From Paulownia fortunei (Eukaryota; Streptophyta; Magnoliopsida; Lamiales; Paulowniaceae), in assembly GCA_019321725.1 (NCBI GenBank), contig CM033115.1:14084673-14148672 (forward strand): a DNA stretch of 64,000 nucleotides. The letters run 5' to 3'. Shown here piece after piece: positions 1 through 12,107 of this stretch (positions within the stretch are counted from its first letter, which is position 1; every line of letters starts with the position of its first letter). The notes beneath the pieces were generated by a model. It was not told where the DNA came from and did not search any database. It saw nothing but the letters and a program-made list of their open reading frames with translations. The translations under genes were made by a program, and so were the position numbers.

Positions 1-2113
1 AAATAATTTTATAACACTTAAATTTTCTGATTTTCGACAAAATCCATCTGCAAATTCCTCTTCTTTAGAACTCTCATCTTTTCTTTATGGTTAGGAACAT
101 AAGAATCATTGTTTTATGCAGTTCTATATAAGATTTAATTAATGATTATTAATAATATCTAATAATAAAATAAATATTGAGTTCATGAATATAGTATTTC
201 AAGTCATGATATTATTGTCACCATAAATTTTATGTTATTGTCATGAATATAGTATTTCATGTCATGATATTATTGTCATGATTGTAGCATTTTCAAAAAC
301 CTTGTTTTAGTCAATGAATTCAATATTGCCACCTATGTCTTAGGTAAAATCTATTTTTACTAAATCTGGAAAGATAAATACTTATCTTTCTTTATCCAAA
401 TGAATCCAAGATTTATATAGATAAAGCAATTAGTAACTAACTTACTTTAATAACCTTTTCATATCTAAATTTATTTATCACTTTATTTTTTATAAAAGTT
501 TGAATGAAAATTATCACTTCTTATTTTTATTTTTATATTACAATATTATTTCTTGCTTTGGCAATAAGACAAACATTAAAGCCATTCAATTAAGCACCAC
601 TGCATCAACTATGTGGAGCAACTATTTATATTATATTTTTTTAACACAGAATTTTTTTTTATTATTAAATTGCTATTTACAAAATTTTAAAGAATCAGAA
701 GTATGTTACCCATTTACCAATTATTACAGTCCTAGCCAATTTTGTATTCTGCGTGTCATTGTGAAATTATAAAGTTATCAACACCTAGACTTGTGGACTC
801 CTACACCTAATTATTCAAATATAAACTTCCCAATTAACGGTAAAACTAAAATTTGAGCTTATCAAGTTGATTTTAATTTTATATAGATCGAATTCTATTC
901 TTGGTATCATACCATAGAACTCAACATTTTAGTTTGTGTGACTGTTATTTTTCCTATTTATCATGGATGTTTTGGGGTTATGTGGTCATTTTTCTGTTGA
1001 TTTCTTTTCTTTTATTTCCAAAGGTCCAAGGCAAAATTGTCAACATCCTTGCTATTAGCAATTGTACCTCCGATTTTTATTTTTTTTAATTTAGTTGTAT
1101 AATAAAAAAAATATCAATATTTTGTTTAAAAATAACCTTCACTTTGTTTTTGTTTTTTTTTTTTTTGGCTTCGTTAAAATACTCAGCATTTATTGAGGAG
1201 AAATTGGTTTGTCTTGGAAGTTAGAATTTATGTTATACTATACTGCTTTTCTCATAATATTATTGAGTCAATTAGCTTATTAGTCATTGTATTAATTTAA
1301 ACAAGAAACTGCATTCTCTTAAACAGTTTAACTAGTTCCCCAGATAATGCAAACCTCAATTAGCTACCACTGCACTCTACTATTCTTCTGCACAGAAAAA
1401 AATAAAAATAAAAATCCTCTCACATTCTGTTAATGTAGAAAAATAGAGACCTCTGAATCTGCAATTATAAGAACCCAAATATAAAATTTTCAGTTACTAT
1501 ATACTGCAATTATATAAATTTATTGAAAAACACTAAATATATGCATACACGTAAGTACATGTGTATGTATGTATGAATTAGATTGCAGTAAAATTGAATT
1601 ATTAGAAGAATAAGCCAACAAATGAAGCACGCATTGAATCTTATATAAATTAAGACAAATTAAAAAAAAAAAAAAACACTTTAAAAATAACCAATAATCT
1701 TATAACCAATATAAACTTTTAAGGATTAGCTCACAATCGAACCAAGAGCTCCGTCGGAGACGGTGGCGGAAACTCAGATAATTTTTGCAACGACAGAGGT
1801 TCTCGCGACTTTCGATTCTCGGCGGAGTATTGCAGCGGATGATGATGATGGCAGGGCAGATTAATTTGTTCTGTCAATCAGATTTCATCATCCCCAGTTT
1901 TGGATTATCAGTTTGATGAGATTGACGCCATTGCGATTTTAATCCCATGGTTTTAAAATATTCCCTTGAGATAGTTTTTCTTGTAATTTGGATCCCAACA
2001 TGGCGGTGCTAACTGTCAGTTCTGTTAAATTGTGGAATTTGAGGGAAAAAAATGGCTAGAACCATTTTTGGAGGAAATAAATTGTTCGGATGTCGTTTAA
2101 CCTTCTCCAAGTT
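1..2113. other. AT-rich intergenic DNA, no supported gene
   Basis: Open frames here are short, low in complexity and match no family I recognise. The stretch holds poly-A/T runs and a short direct repeat (listed separately). At 1740-1870 there is a less AT-rich patch with GGCGG and GATGATGATG runs, just upstream of the GRF zinc-finger relic. It could be the old leader of that gene, but no coding frame supports this. Confidence 0.6.
183..278. repeat. 38-bp direct repeat, two copies
   Basis: A 38-bp segment starting TCATGAATATAGTATTTC is present at 183-220 and again at 241-278 with one mismatch (A/T in the middle). A 20-bp spacer lies between them, so the unit repeats every 58 bp. This looks like a local tandem duplication. 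No function is indicated. Confidence 0.85.
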
Positions 2114-2116
2114 TAA

Positions 2117-2445
2117 GCAACATTCATTTGCTACTGTAAATTTGATCGTTCGCAGACTTCTTGGACAAATGAAAAACCTGGGAAGAAGATTTTATTGTTG
2201 TGCTGACTCCATGAGTGGTGATGGTTGTGGGTTCTTTTGAGTGGGAAGATAGGCCTATGTATGCAAGATCCAAGACTATCAGTCCTGATTTGTTGCGACG
2301 AATTAACAACTTGGAATTTAAGATTGTTAAGTTGCAAACAAGAGAAAATAATGCGAGAAAGACGGCACAAGAAATTGGACGCTTAAAATTATTCCATAAT
2401 ATCTCGATTGCCTATGCTCTTGAAATGGGCAATTTTAAGAAATAA
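2117..2445 (+). pseudogene. GRF-type zinc-finger protein, frameshifted relic
   Basis: Three reading frames read in succession give a plant GRF zinc-finger protein. From 2117 one frame carries a C-Y-C pair (codons at 2129 and 2135) followed by TSWTNEKPG. The next frame carries RRFYCCADSMSGDGCGFF, with a further zinc-ligand Cys codon at 2226. The third carries EWEDRPMYARSKTISPDLL and a Leu/Lys-rich coiled-coil-like tail ending at 2445. Each switch needs one surplus base: an A in the A/G run at 2180-2184 and a T in the TTTT run at 2234-2238. Upstream, the first frame is closed by a stop at 2114-2116, so no full start is visible. GRF domains bind nucleic acid, and small GRF genes of this type are abundant in plant genomes. 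Decay is likely, but both indels lie in short runs where assembly errors also occur. Confidence 0.72.
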
Positions 2446-5316
2446 AAGCTATTGTGGAGGTTGAAAAAGGAAGGGAAATGTAGTGCCCTACTTTTACAGC
2501 ACTTCTTGAAATGGGCAAATTTTGTGCTCTTCTTTTATCATGTTTTGTATTAGTGTTTTGGGAATTTATCGAATTTAATGTATTAGGAAATGTCCTACCT
2601 TGTTTTTGGGCAATATCTCGGATTTATGTTCTAGTTATGTAATATTATAAAAAAAATTGTTTTATGCTACATAATATCTTTTCTTTGGTTTTGATTATGA
2701 ATAATTTTGTATTATGTTATGTAATAGCTTTGCTTGTGATTTATATGTAATTTACTTATTTTTAATTGGATGGAATAACATATAACAAATAGCAATTTTC
2801 CTATTCAAAATATCTTAACATACCATGAACACAAAATCTATTAAATTCGCATTGAATTTACATATGTGGAAAGAGGGATTATGACACAAAATGTAGCAAT
2901 ACTTGGCCTTAAATATACTGCAATTTCTGTGTTTTATAGTTCAGCCTCTAAGAATATTATAACCTCTTTTTCCTATTTTCTGCACACACATCCATAAATT
3001 AGTTTCTAAACCTACCATCCTCAGTTTCTTGAAAATGTCAACCCTATAATATGTTTTAGTCCCCAAATAGCCAATTTGTTCATATAACTTATCATGATAA
3101 TTCATTACAAACTTATGAATGTCAATCAGATGCACTCACTCTACCCCTTCTGTATTCTTTTTTAGGATCATCAAGCACAACACTACTCCTATGGTGAAGT
3201 TTAATTGTCAAGAAAGTTGTATTCACCTATAAGCAATCACAAAAAAAAAAAAAAAAAAACTCAATATACAATTTACAATTCAAAACACACAACACCAATA
3301 CCCTACATAATACTAATACCCCGTAGTCAAGAAAACAAACAAAGCCAATACCTCACATACACAACAGTAAACAAACACAAGAGGGGACCAACAAGAGGAG
3401 ATCATATTCTGGAACTTTTTTTTTTTTTTTGCAAGGGACCCAACACATTTTGCCACATTATAAACAAAAAAAATAAAACAACATAAACTAACAAATCTTG
3501 CTATTGTAAAGGAGAACACAAACACAAGAAACGAAAAAATATATAATAAAAAACAAGTTGAAAAATCACACTGTAAACATAAAAAAAATTCTATAAAACA
3601 ACATTTACCATAAGATAAAAAATAATTCATATTATACTAATAAAACAACACAATGATTAAATATTGTAAAAAAAATCAAATAGTTCAGAATTCGTCCATA
3701 GTTTGAGTGTGGAACTTCAACAAAATGTATAGTCGTAGCATTTTTCTCTTAATTCCACAGAGATTTGTCACTAATCTTGCACGTGAATTATGATTTAGAA
3801 AGTAAATCAAAGAACCAAATGACAAAAAATGTTTGATTTGGGGAAAAAATAATGCCCTTGACTTCAATCCTATACACTTGTACTTCATGTGTGTTTCCCA
3901 TCCGAAAAGTAACTACTTAATAGCCACATGACCCACATATATTTTTCTCCATTAATTATTTGACGGACATGGACTAAAATTGCAAAAAAAATTTATGGAA
4001 CTAAAAATGCCAATAAAATTTAATTTGGGACCACAAGTGTCAAAATTGTAACTAAAATAGCAATGACTCAAATGCTATGGGACTAAAAGTGTAATTATCC
4101 CTAGAAATAAAAACATTGAAATAAAAACTTTCAGTTTGGACTTTGGAGTTGAGTTAGCAACTATGTTGGGCTATTTTGGTTTAGACTTACTTTAAATAAC
4201 AACATCTACCAGGCTTATTTTAGGTTGGGCACTTTAACTTTGCCTTTTAATTCTGGGCCAATCTTTATAAGGGTTGTTTGGTCATCTCTTTTTTAAGGGC
4301 AAGTATATAAATGCTTATATAATCTGCCTCAAATCCCATATTTTTTAGTAGAACAACTCCTGATTTGTGATTTGAGTTATAACTACGTGTCGTATATGGT
4401 GGTTAATTAGTGTTAGTTATGCAAACTGAATTAGCAAAAGGCTCCCGCCTGCGATACGATCAAACGATAAGGATTATCGAAATTTCTCCCAATGATAATT
4501 TTCAGACAATTAAGTCATAACCATAATATAGAAAATCTTAAGAAAAATAAAGTAACAAATGAATTCTTCATACCTAATAATGAAGGATTGAAAGGTATTT
4601 ATAAGTGTGAGATTTGAGAGTATAATCATGTGTGCACAGTTGCATATGGATGCTAAATTTTGGGCCCATTGAACTGGGATTATTTATACTTGAACAACTC
4701 TCTGAGCCTAAATTATAACTAGCAGATATTGGAATTGGATTCATCATCATTCTTAGAGGTCTCCTCTAATCTCTAAAAGACATGCACACACACAATTGTA
4801 ATATATTCTTACATGTATTTTGCTGAGCACTGTTATATTCCTAGTTTGTAACATGCATGTAGTTCCGAGGTGGCTGAGCTATTGAGAGTATGTTGGCTAG
4901 AAATCATAGGAAAAGTTGATGCAAGAAGGTTGTGGGATAAGACAAGTTATTGTGCTTTTCTACTGTTCAAACTGGAAGATTGGTCGCATGATTTGGAAAA
5001 GGCGATTGCATTAGTAAGATTTGAGAAAGATAGTTGATGGAGGTGGTGATGAGGACTGTGTTTCTTGAAGAAAAGGGTTGATTTTCTCAACAACGTAGTG
5101 ATACCATTTTAGATTAGTGTGTTCTGTTGAAGAATTATTCAGAGTAGTGCCCAAGCTCTGAGAATTTTTCAACAGTTTTTTCATTTTTAGATTAGTATGC
5201 TCTGTTGTGTTTTGGGATGTTTGTTCATTGCATGTTTGTCATAAAGTTTCTTAAACTAGCTAGCAAAGTTTGTCATCAAGGTTCGTTCAAATCTTTTGTT
5301 CCACTTTTTCTATTCA
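2446..5316. other. Intergenic DNA, no supported gene
   Basis: No frame here resembles a protein family. At 3950-4110 a phrase of the type 'ggactaaaagtgtaattatccc' recurs in degraded form; such text is common in old plant repeats. Poly-A runs occur at 3241-3258 and poly-T at 3418-3430. The right end abuts the LTR that starts at 5317. Confidence 0.55.
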
Positions 5317-5802
5317 TGTTAAGAATTCTTTAGTTATGCAAAACAAAACTTAATATTACATAAACGTTAACACCCAAAATTTTAAAATTTCATAATTTTC
5401 ACAATATCATAATTAAGAGAAAACATACCTTGCTCGATATTAGTGTTGAATTCAACCATAAGAAGATTGTGGAGAAAATCGTATTTCTCTTTTGACCCTT
5501 TTAGTTTTTATGTATTCTTTTTTAATGGAGAGAAAACTATCGATTAGTTGGTTGAGAGAGAAATGCTTCTAATTAGCTTTATTTATAATTACATAGTCCA
5601 TCAACGCGTGCAATAATTAAAAAATATCTCTCTATTGATAAATAAAATTTAACATGTGGTAATTATTAAACCGTAGTTATCTTTTAACTAAATTAAAATA
5701 TAATTATCTAAAATAAGACGATTATCAAGTCACAATTATCTATTAACTAAATTAAAAGATAATTGCTTAAAGTAGGACACGTGGGACATAAAATATCTAA
5801 TA
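5317..5802 (-). repeat. 3' LTR of copia copy 1
   Basis: The segment begins TGTTAAGAATTC and ends around ATATCTAATA on the plus strand. It is homologous to LTR segments at 12.7-13.2, 23.3-23.8 and 25.3-25.8 kb, and inverted to the LTRs of the copy at 27.3-33.6 kb. Its length (about 486 bp) matches the 3' LTR of that copy (about 487 bp). A purine-rich tract precedes it in element orientation (reverse complement of TATTCTCCTACTT at 5801-5813). Confidence 0.82.
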
Positions 5803-6082
5803 TTCTCCTACTTGGCCCATGTGACATCATTCAACTTAATGATTTAATAATAAATATAATGCGCAATATAAGTCAAATCATTTCTTAATTTGGTCAAATT
5901 ATAAATTCATCATTAAGTAAGAATTAATATGAATTATGGCAGTTATACGTCCTTAGATCGATATAGTTTCTTCCATGTATTACAATATCCATTTTATACT
6001 TAATGTGACCTTAATGAAAGATGTCATAATGATCCAATAATAATGTCTCATTATGAACAAATCCTATTAGTATCATCCAAAT

Positions 6083-7650
6083 TCATTCATGTATATACAT
6101 TGACATAATATCAGACATTAAATTAATGAGCTCAGAGTATCGAATACATAAAGAATATAAAATATCATCATAACGGTTGTCCCTAATGTCCATTCTTTCG
6201 ACATGTTCATTAAATATCTTTCGTGACAATCCTTTTGTCAACGGATCCGCAACCATAAAATTGGTGATAATATGTTCGCTTGACACTTTTTATTTTTGAA
6301 CTTCTTCTTTAATGATGAAGTATTTCAATTTAATGTGTCTAGCACCTTTGGAATACTTGTTTTTTTATAGAAGAAGACTGGTGTAAAATTATCACAATAA
6401 ATTTTATGCGGCTTGGAAATACTATTGACACTTCCAAGTCCTGAAATAAAGTTGCGCAACCATAATCCATGAATATTAGCCTCAAAACATGTCACAAATC
6501 CAGCTTCTATAGCAGATGCAGCAATGATAGACTGCTTCACACTTTTTCATAAAATTGCTCTTTTATCTAAAATGAACAAATAGCCAAATATGGATTTTTT
6601 GGTATTCAAGCATCCAATATAATCTGAATCTAAATATCCTATCACTACAAGATGATCGGATCTCATATACATAAGTATGTGATCTTTCGTTCCTTATAAG
6701 TATCTCAATATTTTTTTTGCAACTTTCTAATACTCCATTCTAGGATTACTTTGATACCAGTCTATTTTGCTGACAACAAAACTGATGTCTAGCCTGGTGC
6801 AAATTCGAGTATACATCAAGCTCCTAACCATAGATGTATAAGGAATTTATTCCATTTGTTTATGTTCCAATTCATTCTTTGGGCATTGCATAAGGCTCAA
6901 TTTTTCTGCTTTCTGAATTGGAACAATAGATAGAGAGCACTTTTTCATATTAAATCTTTCTACACTTTATTAATATATGCTTTCTGAGACAATCTTCATG
7001 ATTTATCATGGAATATTTCATTTTCTATAATATAGGTTGCCTCATTCATATATTTCATTTTAAAGTTCTTAAAGAGAAACTTATCGGTCTCATGTAATAA
7101 GCCAAGATCATTAGTAGCAAGCAAAATATCATCAACATATAGAAATATAAACTTGTTCCTACTGATCTTCAGATTTATACACCGATTAGCAGTGTTTTTC
7201 TTAAATCAAAAGAAAATAATAGTATCATTAAATTTAAGATATCATTGTTGAGAAGTTTGCTTTAGTCTATAAATTGACTTTTTGAGTTTACACATCATGT
7301 GTTCCTTTCTTTCAACTGAAAAACCCTCAAGTTATTTCATGTAAATCTCTTGCTCTAAGTTTTCTTTAAGAAAAATAGTTTTCACATCTATTTGATGGAG
7401 ATCTAAATCATAATGAGTCATCATTACCATGATAATTCTCAATAAGTCTTTCTTAGAAATCGAAGAAAATGTCTCTTTGTAGTCGATGCCATTTTTTTGA
7501 GTAAAACTTTAGCAACAAGTCTAGCCTTGTGTCGTTTGATATTCCAATTAGAGTCGCGTTTGGTCTTAAAGACCCACTTACGCCCAACTCTTTTACAACT
7601 TTGTTTCAATTCCACAAGATCTCAAAATTTATTATGAGCCATTAATTTCA
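6083..7650 (-). pseudogene. copia reverse transcriptase-RNase H, broken
   Basis: The YVDD catalytic box of the copia RT lies at 7128-7139, followed in minus orientation by ILLATNDLGLL. Further on are the RNase H pieces: AASAIEAGFVTCFEANIHGL with IYCDN (6325-6540) and ADPLTKGLSRKIFNEHVERM (6083-6286). Several frame changes and stops interrupt the reading between these islands. RT would copy the element RNA and RNase H would remove the template, but this copy cannot make either protein. Confidence 0.85.
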
Positions 7651-8973
7651 AACTCTTCTTTCATGGTATCTAGCCATTTAGTAGAATTATCATTTTCCAT
7701 GGCTTATGAAATAGAAACTGGATTATCATCAATTCCTACGTCAAATTCTGACTCTTGTAGATAAACCACATAATCATCAAAAATAGCAGGTCTTCGTTAC
7801 CTTTCAGACCTTCTTAATGCTATCTGATATGGTTCATCCATTATAAGTTCATTGATAATAGTTTTATTATTGGGAGTTTGATCATTTATTTATTGTCCCT
7901 GTAAGTTATTTATCAGTTCAACAATTATAAGAACAACAATATGAGAAGAAGTTTTAAGTAAAAGAATATCCATCCTAACCTCTTGAATTTTCACTTTACG
8001 TAGTTCTAAACTTTTACTAATTTTACCATTTTCAATGAATCTAGCAATGTCAATTTCAACAATTCTTGTATTATGGTTATGACAATAAAATCTATACCTT
8101 TTTGATTTTTTTCAATAACCAATGAAAAAATTACTAGTTGTTTTTGAATTCAGTTTCTTTTCATCTGAATTATAATTTCTTATTTTTGTCGAGCAACCCC
8201 AAATATGTAGGTCCGTTAAACTGGGTTTCCTTCATGTCCATAATTCAAAGTTCTTTAAAACTACTTTACTGGAAATTCTATTTAGTATATACATGGCAGT
8301 TTTCAAAGCATGCATCCACAACGATAAGGGTAAAAAAGAATTACTTAACATACTCCTAACTATATCCATTAAAGTACAGTTATACCATTCTGCAACACCA
8401 TTTTATTGTGGTGTACCTGACGTTGTGTAATTAGCACATATGCCATGCTTTTCAAGAAACTTAGCAAATGGATCTGGACATTATCCAGTTTCATCATATT
8501 TTTTATAATACTCACCACTTTTGTTGAACCTGATAATTTTCATCTTTTTGTTTAATTGTCTCTCTTTCTCTCAATCTCATTAATAAGTACCTCCAAGGCG
8601 TCTACTAATTTAGATTTCTCATGCAACAAATAGACATAACTATAATATGAAAAATTATCAATAAAGGTGATAAAGTACTTTTCTCTACCTAAAGATAGAA
8701 CATCAAAAGATCTACATTATCAATGTGTATAAGTACAAAGAGTTATGTGTTTTTTGTGGCTATTTTTTAAATTGTGTGTTTTGTGTTTGTTCCTTTAATA
8801 CAATCCACATAAATAACAAGATCGGTAAAATCCAAATCAGGAAGGATTTCATTCTTTACTAATCTTGGTATTCTCTCTTTGGATTTGTAACCCAAATGTT
8901 TTTGCCACAAGTAAGGGGAACTTTCACCAACTAAACTATGTTTAGTGCCAACATTAAGATATAAGGTCAACAA
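7650..8973 (-). pseudogene. copia integrase with GAG-pre-integrase domain, broken
   Basis: The frame at 8767-8973 gives the GAG-pre-integrase signature (LWQKHLGYKSKERIPRLVKN) followed by a Cys-containing DFTD...CIKG motif. In the core, the usual PQQNG box reads PQ, stop, NG: a TAA (plus-strand positions 8403-8405) replaces the second Gln codon. Other frame shifts follow. Integrase would insert the cDNA; this one is inactive. Confidence 0.78.
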
Positions 8974-9449
8974 AGTCTTAACAAAAAGATATCAATCTTT
9001 AATTTGTATAAGCCATTATAAAGATTGTCGAAACAAATAAAAGATTATGTTTAATAATCTGAAACATCTATTTTCAAACTTAAATGAGTATTTAATTGTA
9101 TCAAGTTTAGATAAAAAATTAAATTACAAGAAACAGAATGAACATAAAGTGTTTGAAAAAGATCTAAATGATGTCCAGTCTCTAAAATTAAATAATATGT
9201 TCCAATGGCTTCAACTGGTGCTTTCCTTCTTGTGGATTTGGGCGGATGATTCATTAATCTTTAGTAGTCTGTTATTGCCTTTTTCATTATTCTTTACTAG
9301 TTTATTTTTAGCTCCTAATTGAACCACGAGATTTACTAAGTGAATATCTTACTTCTTAAGTCTTGCCCTCTCTTGAATAAACATATTTTGCAATTCAGTC
9401 ATATTCCATTTGTCTTTTATAGTGTTGTAATTAATTTGGAAAGAACTGT

Positions 9450-9730
9450 ATGCAGAGACAATAAGTTAATGATAAACTGCACAAGGAAATTATCTCACTT
9501 TCATCCCATGGATCCCAATCTTGCTAATATATTGTCATCTCAGTGACATACTCATATGTTGTACGAGAACTATCAAATTTTTTGGTAATTAGCGTACCTA
9601 TTAGTATCCCAACAATTGACTTATTAACAAAATCAGACTAAAAATGATCTTCCACAAACTTCATAAATTCCTTAATACTATCATTTTTGGGAATCGTTAA
9701 CCTAATGTTATCTATCATTGTCATCTATAT
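9450..9730 (-). pseudogene. copia gag fragment
   Basis: The minus strand around 9620-9720 reads LTIPKNDSIKEFMKFVEDHF and then KKFDSSRTTYEYVTEM. This is the same gag segment that reads MKFVENHSQSDFVKSVARAP and MKFDSSRIIYEHVAKM in the plus-strand copy at 31.25-31.44 kb. The two gags match each other better than they match any intact frame, which supports one family in two orientations. Stops interrupt both. Confidence 0.68.
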
Positions 9731-11099
9731 AAGCATAAGACTCAGTTTGCAACATATTTCTCAAGCCTTATAGAAAGACCTTTGTTCAGTATTGCTAGAA
9801 TCATTAATAGCAATGAGCTTATTAGTTGTGAGTGTTAAATCAAGATCCAGAACACCTAGGTGAAACTGGACTTGTTCGAATCATTCAAAAAAATAAGTCC
9901 ATTGAACTTCATAATAGACGAGGCTTGCGAATGAAGAGAGGCAAAAATATGTGCTGTAAAGTACATAAAATGCTCATAAATTAATGATTTGAGTTTTAAA
10001 CTCAAACACATAATATATATTCATACATTAACATTCATTAAGACAATAAATGTATATTGAAATTTTCATTTGGGTGATCCAACAATATATTACATAAACA
10101 TAATTGATGATATAATTTAATTTCACATAATTGGTAATTAAATATACTCTAATTACATATATTGATTGTCTTTAGATATATTGAACGTATCTAATCAAGT
10201 AAATCAATTATCCACAATCATGATTATAAAATAACTAATCTTATCTTTAGGGGATTCTTAAATATTTTATAATCAATGAACTTGAATATACCCCTAAAAT
10301 TAAATATCATTATGTCATCTCATAATAGCATCACATAACCACGGGTAATTGAATTTTATTTAATCTAATTTCTATGAAAACTTTTTAATTTGGCCACTTT
10401 GATGACTAAACAAATTATTCATAAAATAAATATCAAATTATAATTTGATAGATATTAAACTTTAAAATTTAGCCACTTTGGTACTCACAAACCTTCTATC
10501 ACATAAATTATAAATCCACACTTTAATCGTACAATTCCTTAAAGCATTCCTTTCGACATACATATAAAACATTATACATATTACAAATTACATAACATAT
10601 ATATTTATGAAGTGTTTCAGACATACATAAGAACATTATGGCGTATATGTATATGACAGTACACTTAGATTCTCATAATTTGTAAGCATACGACCATCAC
10701 TAGCCTCTGATTCAAAATCGAAAGACAAATATGTGCATATATAAGAAACCATCATTCCAATAGGACATTCTTACGCTAGTGAAATGTTTATCAAGCAGGA
10801 TATTCATTATATACATATGTGTATATGAACATATTTGAAAAGTCAAGGCATCTCAATAAGATAGTTCATCATAACAAGAGCTCTATAGTTTCTCGCATAT
10901 AATTAAAAAAGGGCCAGAAGCTTTACGTTAATCCGGCAGGTGTAAAATTATACACACAAGCTAAAGAAATCTTCCATGCTGAGAATTAATCAAAATCTCA
11001 ATTAACATCAAAGTTCATAAATTAATGTAAATTGCAGCGGAAGGATTAATAAATAATAAAAGATTAATTATCTTAACTGAAAAATTATAAATTCCTAAA
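9731..11099 (-). other. Untranslated leader of copia copy 1
   Basis: This long AT-rich stretch lies between gag and the missing 5' LTR. Its right part (about 10,319-11,099) matches 22,541-23,255, and in inverted form 29.84-30.6 kb, including the recurring phrase 'gcatcacataacc' and 'ccactttgatgactaa'. No coding frame is supported. Confidence 0.65.
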
Positions 11100-11460
11100 C
11101 TAACCAACAATTATAATCAAGAACTTACGGGCACCAAAAACTACACTAGAAACTAGCAGCCATAGGCTGGCATTACAACGAAGCATCACAAACAATACGA
11201 CAAACATGAACAGCGCAATGTAACAGAGTCGGAAACAAGAACGTGAAAAAGAGATCGAGTTGAACCTGAACACCAGCAAATAGAGCGATAACTTCAACTG
11301 GGCCTTCGAAAAATCAGTCAATGGCGAAGCAAATTTCAATTGGGTCTTAGGAAAAATCAGTAAATGGCGGTACAATTTCAATTGGGTCTTAGGAAAAATA
11401 GTAATCGGTGGTACAAAAATCTTACCACTACAAGCCACATGTACAATGAATGTTAAGATT
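11100..11460 (-). other. Open frame of 112 codons with 14-residue repeats; doubtful gene
   Basis: A minus-strand frame at 11,100-11,438 stays open across three 42-bp repeats and gives three copies of a 14-residue unit around IFPKTQLKL / IFPKTQLKF / DFSKAQLKL, followed by a hydrophobic stretch. I recognise no family. The frame sits where the 5' LTR of copia copy 1 should be, has no clear promoter, and may be open by chance because the repeat length is a multiple of three. The base composition is less AT-rich than the surroundings. Confidence 0.3.
11295..11420. repeat. Three 42-bp tandem repeats
   Basis: Units lie at 11,295-11,336, 11,337-11,378 and 11,379-11,420. Each starts CAAYTGGGYCTT and contains GGAAAAATC-like and GGCGGTAC-like blocks. 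Units 2 and 3 are closest to each other. The array lies inside the open frame above. Confidence 0.85.
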
Positions 11461-12107
11461 CACAATCAAAACTTTTCCAAGATAATTTGCTTGTAAATCA
11501 AGATATAGATACTTGTTCACACACACAACTTGATGTAATTTGTAAATGTGTACACATATAAAAATTAAGCGATGAAGTTCTACCCCAAGAAAATAAATAT
11601 TTAGCTACATGTACAAAAATGTTGCAAAAATACCATTAAAATTTGGCTGATGGCCCCCATGTCTATAGATTGTGGATGATATAATGCAATCCCGGGCCCT
11701 ACCAAAACTGGTTTGTAATGTCACATCAAAAAAAGCTCATTCAAACTCTAAATTTTGGCTTCTTCCCCACACAAAGTTTTAGTCTTTGGATTAATTGGAA
11801 AGCCCTCTTTCAGTCAGTGTGTGTGTGTGTGTGTTCTACTTTTTCTTTCTAGTTTCTTTTTTTTCATCATACATTGTTTTTTTTGTCTGGTTTTCAGTTG
11901 ATTAATCATATCAACTATTTCAAACTGTTGATAACTTTTGCTCCCCCTCCCAATGATGGCACAGGCCACAATCCAGGAAGGCGGCTTTCAGATCTGAGAT
12001 CTTTGTATAATGACAAGTATGATTGCAATTTTGCCATCATTTCAAACTATAAATCTCATGTCTATGATTGTCAATCTCATTTCTTTTTTTTCTACCGTTT
12101 GATCTTA
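11461..12107. other. Intergenic DNA with a TG microsatellite
   Basis: No gene is supported. A (GT)n run lies near 11,817-11,834 within a pyrimidine-rich stretch that ends TTTTCAG near 11,897, which resembles a splice acceptor but has no coding exon beside it. The right end runs into the duplicated segment starting near 12,108. Confidence 0.5.

Larger units (their letters stand above)
5317..11099 (-). mobile_element. Ty1/copia LTR retrotransposon (copy 1), decayed
   Basis: On the minus strand the order is gag (about 9470-9720), GAG-pre-integrase and integrase (about 7650-8973), reverse transcriptase with YVDD (7128-7139), then RNase H ending near 6083. This is the copia order. The 3' LTR is at 5317-5802. 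The expected 5' LTR is missing: interior sequence matching the related copy at 22.5-23.3 kb stops at about 11,099 and unrelated sequence follows. The pol frames are broken by stops and frameshifts, so the copy is dead. It belongs to the same family as the plus-strand copy at 27.3-33.6 kb. Confidence 0.88.
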
